Assembly (NCBI GenBank): GCA_030549335.1
Contig: CM060191.1
Span: forward strand, 56,307,947 to 56,371,946
Length of the DNA: 64,000 bases
Reading direction: 5' to 3'
Source: Pontederia crassipes
Lineage: Eukaryota; Streptophyta; Magnoliopsida; Commelinales; Pontederiaceae
The position numbers were made by a program, and so were the translations under genes. The notes under the pieces are model-generated. The model ran no database searches. It worked only from the letters and a program-made list of their open reading frames with translations, and was not told where the DNA came from. This document shows, piece by piece, positions 33,040 to 43,461 of the stretch (position 1 is the first letter of the stretch; each line of letters starts with the position of its first letter).

Positions 33040-33320
33040 TAGAACCCGGCCCGCGTCGAGTAGAACCCGGGCCGCATTCGGAAACAACCAATATCATCTC
33101 GGCCAGGACAAACCCGGACCGAGTGCATAATAAACTCGGGCCGGGTCGGTCGGTTCACTGTCCATCACGATCGCACCGAACCCGTGCCGCACCGAAGCAC
33201 AACCCGGGCCGGGCCAATAGGAACTCGGGCCGGGTTGGACAACCCGATCCAGTTCTGAATCCAACTCTGTCCGGATTCAGCGAAATTCGGGCCGGGTACA
33301 GCAGAACCCGGGCAGGGTTC
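33040..33320. repeat. Array of AAYYCGGGCCGGG motifs in the LTR
   Basis: About ten related words (AACCCGGCCCGCG, AACCCGGGCCGC, AACTCGGGCCGGGT, AACCCGGGCCGGGC, AATTCGGGCCGGGT, AACCCGGGCAGGGT) lie in 280 bp at irregular 17-45 bp spacing. They are conserved in the other LTR at 39,630-39,910. Confidence 0.8.
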
Positions 33321-33750
33321 TACCGCCGATGGGAAAGTGCGTTCCGACGTGACTTTCCGACCATTATAACTATGCCATAACATATCCAAACTATGCATAT
33401 GATATATCAATGGAATCTTGGTACTAAGGAGAAGAGGATAGGGTTCCATATCGCAGAAAACCGATGACATAGGGATTCCCCCTACGTACCTAAAGTTGGC
33501 TAAAAAATCAACTGGATTCCCTCTCTGGAAAGATTGCACAGACACCGAACTTTGGTCAGCGATATCTCCATGTCCTCATTCCAAAACTCGTGGCCACCAC
33601 CTAGAACTTCTTCTTCTATGTGCTGGCTTCGAAACCAGCCGCTACGTGCTCTCGGTGGTGCCTCAATTCGCGTGCAAACAGGAGAAAAATGAGGCTCGTG
33701 GTGCAGAAATTCTATTTGGCTCAAAGGGATTTTACAACCACCTCTTAATG

Positions 33751-33760
33751 CCTATTTATA
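33751..33760 (-). promoter_or_regulatory. TATA box in the 3' LTR (minus strand)
   Basis: TATAAATAGG on the minus strand; the equivalent site in the 5' LTR is present twice (40,336-40,345 and 40,661-40,670). Confidence 0.6.
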
Positions 33761-34067
33761 GTGCAGGCTTGGGATTTCAATTCTATTAGGCCTTGGACTC
33801 TTTTAGAATCAATCCTGGCCATCCATCAATAATTTATCACCCCACGATTTCTCAGATTTAATTAAATCCAAAATTAATTTTTTTCCTATCATAACAACTC
33901 AATTAATTACAATCCCTTTCAAGTTCCCTTTTATCTCTTTAACCATCTTTCCAATTTTCCTTGAATTTTGGAATTAATTAATTCCAAAATATTAACATTG
34001 GAATTTTTAGATCCATTAAATTAAAATAATATCCTTTAATTATTTTCTAAAAATCCGGGTCATTACA

Positions 34068-34084
34068 TCATAACCTCCTTAAAA
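34068..34084 (-). other. Polypurine tract of the minus-strand Tekay element
   Basis: Reads TTTTTAAGGAGGTTATGA on the minus strand, immediately before the 3' LTR. Confidence 0.8.
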
Positions 34085-34139
34085 ATAAATTCGTCCTCGA
34101 ATTTGCTTAAGGGGAAAGTTCTATATTAATCTATTTAAA

Positions 34140-37100
34140 TCATTCTGAAAAATCATTTCTCATTTCATTTTCCAATTCCCAAGTGGCATCTTCATCTCTA
34201 TGTTGTGTCCAAGCCACTTTTATCATGGGTACCATCTTGTTCTTCATATGTTTTGTCTGGTACTCCAATATCTCGATTGATTGTTCGGCGTAAGTCAGGT
34301 CCATATTCAAGTTTAGTTCTTCCATATTCACTATATTAGCATCATCATGCTGATACTTGCGCAACATTGACATGTGGAAAATATTATGCACGCGTCCATA
34401 CGATGGCGGTAGCGCCAACCTGCAGGCTGCATCTCCAAGCAATGCAAGTATCTCGAATGGACCAACATGCCTAGGGCTTAGCTTGCCCTTCTTGCTGAAT
34501 CTCATTACTCCTTTCATTGGAGAAACTTTCAGCATCACTTGATCTCCAACCTTGAAGATTTGTTTTCTTCTTTTCTTGTCAGCATAAGTCTTTTGCCTTG
34601 TGAATACTGCTTTCAATCTTTCTCTAATGAGACGAACCTTTTCAGCATCCTCCGTAGTTTGCTTCAACATCTCCTCTGACAAGAATTGTCGTCCTCCCAC
34701 TTCACTCCAACAAATGGGGGTACGGCATGGTCTTCCATACATGACTGCAAAGGGTGCCATGCCAATGCTAGAGCGGTGACTGTTATTATATGCGAATTCA
34801 ATCAGTGGGAGGTGAGTATCCCAACTGCCACTCCAGTCCAATGCACACGCTCGGTGCATATCTTCCAATGTTTGTATAGTGCGCTCAGACTGTCCGTCGC
34901 TGTGCTGAAATTCAATTTCGTTCCAAAGGCACTCTGGATGCTCCGCCAAAATTTTACCGTAAATCATGGGTCTCTATCCGACACAATGAAGACCGGCACT
35001 CTATGTAGTCGGATAACCTCCTTAATATAAATGTCCATCAGGCTTTCGACGGACTGTTTCCATTTGATGGAAATGAAGTGGGCCATTTTGCTAAATCGGT
35101 CCACCACTACCCATATCGCATCATGGCCCTGTTGTATTCTTGGAAGTCCTGTAACGAAATCCATTGTTATCTTTTTCCATTTTCATTGTGAGATTCCAAG
35201 TTCCTACAATACTCCATATGACCTTTGATGCTCAACTTTCACTTAATGACATACTATGCATTTTGCAACGTACTCTGCTATGTCCTTTTTCATATTGTTC
35301 CACCAAAAGGTCCGTTGCAAATCCTTATACATTTTGGTGCTTCCGGGATGAATGACGAATTCCGATTTGTGACATTCATCAAGCACCTGTCTTCTTAATC
35401 CATCATGGTCAGGGACCCACAAACGTCTCTTATATTTGACGACTCCATCTGAGACTGAAAAGTCGGCAGGAATCTTTTTGCACAACTTGAGTAGATGGTT
35501 GTACTCATCATCATTCGATTATGCCTTTTCAATATTCAAGATCAATTCCGGTTGCATGCCGATGTGTGCCATAATCCGTACACCATCACTACTGGTCACT
35601 GGACTGACCTGTATAATATAGTCGATCATATTCCAGTGACTCACTCTTAGGCATGCGAGTGATCCTACCCACTTTCTACTGAGTGCGTCAGCGACTGAGT
35701 TTGCTTTTCCCGGGTGGTAGCTGATGGCAAACTCATAATTCTTTAGGAATTCTATCAATCTCCTCTGACGCATGTTCATATCACGTTGAGAAAAGATATA
35801 CTTCAGACTTTTGTGATCTGTGAAAATCTCGAATTCTTCACCATAGAGGTAGTGCCTCCAAATCTTGAGGGCGAAGACTGCCGCTGCTAATTTGAGATCG
35901 TGTGTCGGATAGCTCTTCTCGTGTTTCTTCAACTGCGGCGATGACCTTTTCATGTTGCATCAAGACACACCCTAAGCCGGTGCCACATGCATCGCTGTAT
36001 ACCACATAACCTCCTTGGCCTGAAGGTACGGTAAAAATAGGCGTCGTCGTCAATTTTTTCTTTAGCTTTCACACTTCCGTGACCACTCATATTTAACGCC
36101 TTTCTTAGTGAGATTCGCTAGCGGCGACGCGATCTTGGAGAAGTCTTATATAAATCTCCGGTAGTATCCTGCCAGCCCGAGGAAGCTCCTGATTTTTGAT
36201 ACATTCTTTGGTTGCTCCCAGTTGGCAACTGCTTCCACTTTGGCAGGATCCACTGATATTCCATCCTTTTTGAGATATGTCCGAGGAACATTATCTCTTC
36301 TAGTCCAAATTCGCACTCTGAAAATTTGGCGTACAACTTGTGCTCTCGTAAGGTCTGTAGCACGACCCATAGATGCTCCTCATATTCCTCTAGATTCGAC
36401 GAATAAATCAAGATATCGTCGACGAAAATGATCACGAACTTGTCCAGATATGGTCGGAACACTCGGTTCATCAAATTCATAAAGGCTGCCGGGGCATTGG
36501 TCAGCCCAAATGGCATCACCAAAAACTCGTAGGGCCATATCTTGTTCTGAATGTTGTCTTCGGCACATCATCATCAACTATTTAAGCTGATGGTAACCAC
36601 TCCTCAAGTCGATCTTCAAGAACACATTTGCCGAAGACAATTGGTCGAACATGTCACCAATTCTCGGCAGAGGGTACTTATTCTTTATTGTGACCTTATT
36701 CAACATCCGATAGTCTATGCACAATCGCATAGATCCGTCCTTCTTCTTCACGAAAAGTACCAGAGCGTCCCATGGAGAGACGCTCGGTCCGATGAACCCC
36801 TTGTCCAACAGCTCTTGGATTTGGGTCTTTAATTTCAGCATTTCTGTTGGAGCCATTCTATATGGTGCCTTCGATATGGATGTAGTACCCAACACCAAGT
36901 CGATGCGGAGGTCGATCTCCCGCCATGGTGGTAATCCTAAAACATCATCCGAAAAAATGTTTGAAAACTCCTCCACCACCTCAATGCTATCTCGATCTAT
37001 TTCAGTCCGGTCCGTCTTAACTACGCTTGCCAAGAATCCTCGGCATCCTTTCTTCAGTAGCTTCTGGGCTTTGATAGGTGACACCAGGACCTTACCCAGC

Positions 37101-37255
37101 TTTAGTGACGTGCCTCCGACAATGGTCTGAGGTCCTCCTGGTGCTCCGATCACGATCTTCTTTGCTCGGCAGTGTAGGTAGGCATCGTGATAGGACCCAT
37201 ACCCAATGCTATGCCGTACTCTCTGATCGGGATGGCGATCAGGTTTGCCAAAAAG
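34140..37255 (-). pseudogene. pol of the minus-strand Tekay/Del element (broken)
   Basis: From high to low coordinate: the end of the aspartic protease ([20 protein letters not shown], about 37,155-37,255), then RT N-terminus (36,578-37,153; [32 protein letters not shown]). RT palm follows with FVDD (36,118-36,522) and [13 protein letters not shown] near 36,160. RNase H (35,519-36,053) has [37 protein letters not shown] and [15 protein letters not shown]. Integrase has its HHCC finger (35,243-35,485), first Asp (VVDRFSKMAHF, about 35,090) and SDRD (about 34,970). A C-terminal part (34,140-34,967) closes with the chromodomain-like VKVAWTQHRDEDATWE. The tail and domain order place it in Tekay/Del. 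Frames change near 36,280, 36,080, 35,500, 35,200 and 34,965, and part of the integrase core after SDRD is missing. Confidence 0.9.
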
Positions 37256-38310
37256 TCCTTACCCTTTATCAATCCAATAATTATTTATTAGATGACGATA
37301 ATTTTTCTCATTCAATGAAGTCCTAAATAATTTCTTATAAGTCACATGCACAACATGACTTGTGGACTATCTCTATATTATCATCATTAAGACATAACAT
37401 TATGTTTCCTTTCTATTCTCTTAGGTAGCGTTCTCAACTAACCTAGAGATCAACTTTTCAATTTGAATCCATAATATTTCCTAACCTTATGATTAGGAAT
37501 CCATTGAGGTCTTCTTTAATTCACTGTTCGATAATAGATGTCATCCTTTACTTGTTGTGTTGACCTCATTTTTTTATCTTAGTTTATGGTGCCTTAAGAA
37601 TAACGTGGGAATAACATCCTTTGGGCTTTGGTTATTCAACCTTAGAATAACCTCCTTAGAACTTTAGTTATTCCTTTCGGAATAACCTCCTTAGGTGTTG
37701 CCTTATACCATCAATCCTATTTTCATTATCTAAGGATTTATTTTATCCCTCACTTTATCCATGGCTTCACCAGCCGATTTATAATTCACATAGATCAACT
37801 TGCGGTCCTCGCCGCAATCCGTCTCGAGCGAGATCTACTCAACCTCCTCAATTCATCATTTTGCATCCTCGAAGTCGCCCTTTCCGTCGAGCTGAGGGGC
37901 TACAACTTTAGAACCTCTATAATGTCTCTACGATCATACCCAACTACCATACAAAACTCATGGGTGGGTGTGCTCAGTGTGAGCTAAGTGAGATCCATAA
38001 AGATTGGGATATTGGGTCTGCTGCCTATTCCCTATTGGGCTCTAAGCCTACGCTCATTGGCCTGTGAGCATAGGGCATGCTGAATGACCCGCTATAATCC
38101 GCTTTTTGGGAGCTCGTGGAATATGGTTCGAAAAAGCCATAGCAGTTGTTCCAACATAACAATAGCAATAACAATTCTATTAGTGTGAGCTTCATAATCC
38201 ATATAACAATACAATACTTAGTTGACTCTATTTGATAGCTGTAGTGGTTGCTCATGACAGTTGTACATGGACTCAATTCTATCTATTAGAGATAGCTAAG
38301 AAGTGTCTTT
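37256..38310 (-). pseudogene. gag/leader remnant of the minus-strand Tekay element
   Basis: The minus strand near 37,885-37,930 reads PQLDGKGDFEDAK, the counterpart of PQFDRKDDFEKA in the relic at 15,999. The leader at 38,025-38,276 is collinear with 15,593-15,790. Almost all of the capsid is absent. Between 37,590 and 37,700 GGAATAAC/GTTATTCC words recur in both orientations and may be a MITE insert. Confidence 0.55.
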
Positions 38311-38312
38311 CC

Positions 38313-38327
38313 TTAGGCTTTGATACA
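38313..38327 (-). other. Primer-binding site, initiator-Met tRNA type
   Basis: The minus strand reads TGTATCAAAGCCTAAGG just after the 5' LTR, a slightly decayed TGGTATCAGAGCC-type site. Confidence 0.7.
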
Positions 38328-38329
38328 TT

Positions 38330-40971
38330 CGTAATGCCCCGAGATCCATGTGACTTTCACGTGTTCAGAGTCATCCCAAAGGCGCTACACAATTCTATAT
38401 GAAATATTTTTTGCGAAAAATGAACTCTATAAAATGCGAAAATAGTAACAAGATCGTCTAACAATATTTAATGTCAAGGAGCTGGCAACGTTCATAACTC
38501 CATCATACTAAATATGCAAAAATTAAAAGCTAATCCAATAATCTATTAAGACTAAATCCTACACCATGTGCAACAACATCTCTGTCATTGAGCATGACCA
38601 CCTACATCACCTTCTTCTATCATCTCACCTGCATGAATTTAGGAGAAAATTCATGAGTATAAAAATACTCAGTACATAGAGTCTAACCATAACAACATAT
38701 AATAAATCAAAAGTGCTCAATAAATCAATAACAACATGAAGCAATAAACAATAGAGTACTAGAGAGATCAATATGGCAGGATGGAGCTCAATAATCAATA
38801 AATCAATAAAGTCATGAATCAAATAAGGAGGATCAGGTAAGAGGTCATAGGACCAACCAATTAACGATTATCAATTAACAATTATGTCTGATCACTATGA
38901 CATCTATCCAATTTAACAATTCAATTCAATTATCAAAATCGATGGTCAACGACCAATAACAATTTCTATCCAATTTAATGGGCGGAGGCAAAGCCGGTCA
39001 ACGCCAAAATCCGAATGACCATGATTCGATTCAGTTCAATTCAATTTCCATTCTATCCAATTCAATTCAATCTTTGGAGTTATTCAATTCAATAGGGAGC
39101 ACTCAGTCAATTAAGGGAAACTCTATGTCTTTTTCATGTAGGCCAGTGGGAGATCAAACCACGACAAGCCGTCCTCCAATAGTAGCGCTAACAATAGCTT
39201 CGTGATGGCGGGGGACCATGAGTATCACAGGACAGTCATAGCTTCTCTAAAGGATGACGTCTCAAACCTCTAGATACACTATCTGCCTCATACAATACGA
39301 TAATAATAATGACATAGGGGGCTTAGAGATAATCAAAGAATATGAAGACCTAGCAATTTCCATCTTTTATCTTGTTTATCCTAAAGACCTATCTTTAACA
39401 ATTTATTTTAAGTTAAACAAGGACCCAATCAGGGAAAAATTACTGAATCAATATTATGGTTAATCACGTAACCGAGTAAAACAATAAGATTAATCTTGGA
39501 TCAGATCTGGAGAGTATGATAAGGTCAGATCTGTTAACAATTATAACCGTATATTATTATGAACTATTAACCAAAATAACTATTCCATTATCTATAACAA
39601 GATTACTCAAAATTATGTTTTCTATCTCTAGAACCCGGCCCGCGTCGAGTAGAACCCGGGCCGCATTCGGAAACAACCAATATCATCTCGGCCAGGACAA
39701 ATCCGGACCGAGTGTATAATAAACTCGGGCCGGGTCGGTCGGTTCACTGTCCATCACGATCGCACCGAACCCATGCCGCACCGAAGCACAACCCGGGCGG
39801 GCCAATAGGAACTCAGGCCGGGTTGGACAACCCGATCCAGTTCTGAATCCAACTCGGTCCGGATTCAGCGAAATTCGGGCCGGGTACAGCAGAACCCGGG
39901 CAGGGTTCTACCGCCGACGGGAAAGTGCGTTCTGACGTGACTTTCCGACCATTATAACTATGTCATAACATATCCAAACTATGCATATGTTATATCAATG
40001 GAAACTTGGTACTAAGGAGAAGAGGATAGGGTTTCATGTCGCGGAAAATGGATGACATAGGGATTCCCCCTACGTACCTAAAGTTGACTGAAAAACCAAC
40101 TGAATTCCCTCTCTAGAAAGACTACATAGACGCCGAACTTTGACCGACGATATCTCCCTGTCCTCGTTCTGAAACTCGCGGCCACCACTTAAAACTTCTT
40201 CTCCTATGCGCTGGCTTCGAAACCAGCTATCGCGTGCTCTCGAGGGTGCCTCGATCCACGTGCAAATGGGAGGAAAAAGAGGCTCGTGGTGTAGAAATTC
40301 TGTTTGGCTCAAAGGTTTTCAGCCACCTCTTAATGCCCATTTATAGTGCATGCTTGGGATTTCAATTCTATTAGGCCTTGGACTCTTTTAGAATCAATCT
40401 TGGTCATCCATCAATAATTTATCACTCCATAATTTCTCAGATTTAATTAAATCCGAAATTAAATTCTTTTCCTATCATCACAACTCAATTAATTACAATC
40501 TCGCGGCCACCACCTAGAACTTCTTCTCCTATGTGCTGGCTTCGAAACCAGCTATCGCGTGCTCTCGGGGGTGCCTCGATCCGCGTTCAAATGGGAGGAA
40601 AAAGAGGATCGTGGTGCAGAAATTCTGTTTGGCTCAAAGGTTTTCAGCCACCTCTTAATGCCTATTTATAGTGCATGCTTGGGATTCCAATTCTATTAGG
40701 CCTTGGACTCTTTTAGAATCAATCTTGGCCATCCATTATCACCCCATAATTTCTCAGATTTAATTAAATCCAAAATTAAATGCTTTTCCTATCATCACAA
40801 CTCAATTAATTACAATCCCTTTCAAATTCCCTTTTATCTCTTTAACCATCTTTTCCAATTTTCCTTGAATTTTAGAATTAATTAATTCTAGAATATTAAC
40901 ATTAGGATTTTCAGATCCATTAAATTAAAATAATATCTTTTAATAATTTTCTAAAAATCCGGGTCGTTACA
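38330..40971 (-). repeat. 5' LTR (2,642 bp) of the minus-strand Tekay element
   Basis: Collinear with 31,733-34,067. It is longer because of a tandem duplication of about 325 bp (40,175-40,499 and 40,500-40,816). This duplicates the TATA box and the segment beginning CTCGCGGCCACCAC. The terminal base next to the PBS is changed (C for T on +). Confidence 0.93.
40175..40816 (-). repeat. 325-bp tandem duplication within one LTR, including the TATA box
   Basis: CTCGCGGCCACCAC, GCTGGCTTCGAAACCAGCTA and TTTATAGTGCATGCTTGGGATT each occur twice, 325 bp apart. The other LTR has one copy. Confidence 0.9.
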
Positions 40972-41114
40972 TTTTAACATAAATGTTAAACAATTTTAAG
41001 CAACAACATAAACATATGGATGGTTTCATGCGCATATAAGAATAGTGTAGGACATGTGAACATAATGAAATTACATTCTGTTAAAACAAATATTGATCAA
41101 CAAATAGGGCAAAT

Positions 41115-41396
41115 GGAAATCGGCCGACCCTCAATGGATACCTTACACATCTACTAAAACTATCTAAATTAGCATTCATGTAGGTAGTTCTCGATGTAGT
41201 GCATTGATAGTTAATAAGCATGTCCATGCTTTCATTCGATTGGTCAATGAAGATAAGGAAAAGAAATGTTTAATGTGACAAATAAGTATAACAAATTTCA
41301 GGAGTAAGATTGACAAATAAGAATGAAACAAATTTTAGCATATATTTCTTCTCAAATCAAATAAGCATGAAACAAAGGAGAATATAGATGTTTATT
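41115..41396. repeat. Tandem-duplicated segment, unit 2 (left part)
   Basis: Matches 31,405-31,690 (CTCAATGGATACCTTACACA, GTAGGTAGTTCTCGATG, AAATTTTAGCATATATTTCT). The unit is interrupted at 41,397 by the CACTA fragment and resumes at about 43,042. Confidence 0.85.
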
Positions 41397-43041
41397 CACT
41401 ACAAGAAATCTATGCACATGCTTGTCATTGCTAAGGTGACGCTAACGTGTGGCTCAAATAGCCACACATTAGCATCGATATGACGTTGCACAATAGAGAC
41501 GTTGGCATTCGGTAGCTATTAACGTCACATTATTAACCTTGCGATGGTGCCAATGACAAACACGACGCTACTAGTGCCATAGGTTGACGTTATTGCGACG
41601 TTATCATGACGTGAAAAGTATTATTGCAAGGTGTTTATGGACATCGCTAACCCGATGCTAAGTTGGTGTTGAACATGGCGAAGCTACTTAGACGCTAAGC
41701 TGGCGCTAAAGTGATGCCATGTTGCATCTCTATTGCAATGCTAACGTGATGCCAAATTATGCGACATTAAAGTGGTGCTAATGTGACGCCAATTGTGATA
41801 TATTTTAAATAGCGTCCAATCACCTTATGTCACTAATGCGACACTAATGAGACGCTAAATCCTGATAATTTTGCTCCATTCTAGCCGTTTGGTTCCCTTC
41901 CCATACCATACAAATTATACCATGCATATATAATGCATTCTTCACATTGATGACAATAATAATAAAGAAAAGTACTAATAACTATCACAAAGAGTTAATA
42001 AGATAACAAAATGATATCACACATCATAGCAAAATATATAAAAAAATATATGATACAAAAGTTTCTATCCTAAATCGTTATCGTCATCGTTGTTATTCCT
42101 GACATTCGACGCCGACGTACTCGATCCTTGGCGTCGTGAGGAATGATTTTGAGGCTAGAGCACTGTCTGGATCGCCTATAAAATGGAAGCCAAATATTGA
42201 GAAAGTCGCCGAGCTAGCTGCTCCGAGATGAGTCCCCTGATAATGTCCAACGTGAACTCAGGTGCGGTGGATGAACTCGGAGCAGATGAGCCGCATGTCG
42301 TACCTTCTAGGAACCTAAGTGGTTGTGTCTAGGCCACGCAAGCATGCTTCTCGTGTCGTGCCGGCCACCTCCTCCCAAACAGCAACGTCCTCTACAAAGT
42401 AGATAAATTATATATAACATTATAAATCATATACATTATACAATATCAAAAAACATATTAACATACAAAGTGTTATAACATTAAAAACATGAATCATTTT
42501 CGAGATATGTTATCTAGTGGCCGAGTACTAGAATCATCTCTGTAATTCTCGGCCATCTTTTGGTTATACACATTTTAAAAAATTTAAACATTGCATATTT
42601 GAAAAATTATTTACGCTAATGTGAACAACTAAGTAACAAGTCATTGATACTTATCAGAACTATACGAGCAGTGAGCGTATCAAGTCATGGATCTTCTTGC
42701 TCTTATGTGTGACCTCGTCGATCACGTGAAAGTCACAGTACCACCTTATTTTTCATCCTGTAATAAAGTTTCAAATTTTATAAAATAAGTATAAGATAAA
42801 AGTTTGATTATTTCATTTTTTATCGACATTACCATGTGTCTTCGAGGCTCATCAAATCGAATTGAGCCGCCTATGTGGATGTGGGCATTGAGCTTCGAAA
42901 GTCTATTACCTTCATCATTCTTCATCCATCCTATATCAACATCAAATACTTAGACTTTGTAAAATTATAACTTTAATAAAAATAAATCAAATGTAAATTT
43001 ATCACTTTTTACATAATGACTCCCAAACTGAGTGCCTAATA
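41397..43041 (-). mobile_element. CACTA (En/Spm) transposon fragment
   Basis: Begins CACTACAAGAAAT, the canonical CACTA terminus. Then come about 450 bp of subterminal repeats in which (G)A(C/T)GCTAA and GACGCCA words recur more than ten times (41,440-41,870), as is usual for CACTA ends. Minus-strand transposase-associated coding remnants follow. The opposite terminus (GTAGTG) is not present, so the element is truncated on the right. Confidence 0.85.
42085..42945 (-). pseudogene. Ptta/En/Spm plant transposase-family (Transposase_24-like) remnant
   Basis: Minus strand: DIGWMKNDEGNRLSKLNAHI and HIGGSIRFDEPRRHM (42,833-42,938), then a plausible GT...CAG intron (42,758-42,832), then WYCDFHVIDEVTHKSKKIHD (about 42,660-42,745). 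Further on, PSSSTAPEFTLDIIRGLISE (about 42,200-42,310) opens a C-terminal tail that ends in Ser/Asn/Asp-rich sequence. The HxGGSxxFxExRxxM wording is typical of plant transposase-associated proteins of CACTA elements. Stops (for example after LIRSLLV) show decay. Confidence 0.75.
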
Positions 43042-43260
43042 TGCATGAAACAAAGGAGAATATAGATACTTATGAATTGTAGTCCTTTGAAACAAAAAAA
43101 AAAAGTTCAATGTGCCGATCCTTTTAACATAAATGTTAAACAATTTTAAGCATCAACATAAGCATATGGATTGTTTCATGAGCAAATGAAAATAGAGTAG
43201 GACATTGAGTGAGCACAATGAAATTACATTATGTTAAAACAAATATTGATCAACACAGAT
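43042..43260. repeat. Tandem-duplicated segment, unit 2 (right part): empty site for the Tekay insertion
   Basis: GAATTGTAGTCCTTTGAAAC, then A-run, then CCTTTTAACATAAATGTTAA, GGATTGTTTCATG and ACATTATGTTAAAACAAATA. This is 31,680-31,732 joined to 40,977-41,100 with a single TTTTA and no LTR. Confidence 0.9.
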
Positions 43261-43461
43261 CAAGCAAAAAAAAAAACAACACACAAAGATGGTTTAACCA
43301 TATCAAGCAAATGAAATATCAAGATTAATTAGACTGAGGACAACAAGATTAAAACACTATGGATAGTCACAATAAAATTGAACGACATGAACCAATATTG
43401 CCAAAAAAAGGGGACTAGTCAATCTTCAAAAAGGTATTTCCTATAGTGTTGCCCTAATAGA
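43261..43461. other. Spacer before the Athila element
   Basis: AT-rich; ends in ATAGA, the left copy of the Athila target duplication (43,457-43,461). Confidence 0.6.

Larger units (their letters stand above)
31733..34067 (-). repeat. 3' LTR (2,335 bp) of the minus-strand Tekay element
   Basis: On + it begins TGTAACACCCCGAG and ends GGGTCATTACA. It matches 38,330-40,971 throughout, including the GC-rich motif cluster, but lacks the 325-bp internal duplication of the other LTR. TATA (minus) is at 33,751-33,760. Confidence 0.93.
31733..40971 (-). mobile_element. Tekay/Del-like Ty3-gypsy chromovirus, minus strand, with TTTTA target duplication
   Basis: LTRs at 31,733-34,067 and 38,330-40,971 are highly similar and share TGTAAC/TTACA-type ends. 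TTTTA occurs at 31,728-31,732 and 40,972-40,976. A homologous uninterrupted sequence at 43,042-43,260 has a single TTTTA at this point, confirming the insertion. Minus-strand order is LTR, Met-type PBS (38,313-38,327), gag remnant, protease end, RT, RNase H, integrase, chromodomain-like tail, polypurine tract and LTR. Gag is mostly deleted and pol is broken into at least six frames, so the copy is dead, although relatively young by LTR similarity. Confidence 0.95.

Noticed and set aside
32386-33380. Several 67-85 codon ORFs repeated near 39 kb
   Set aside because: They lie within LTRs and recur because the LTR is present twice; not genes.
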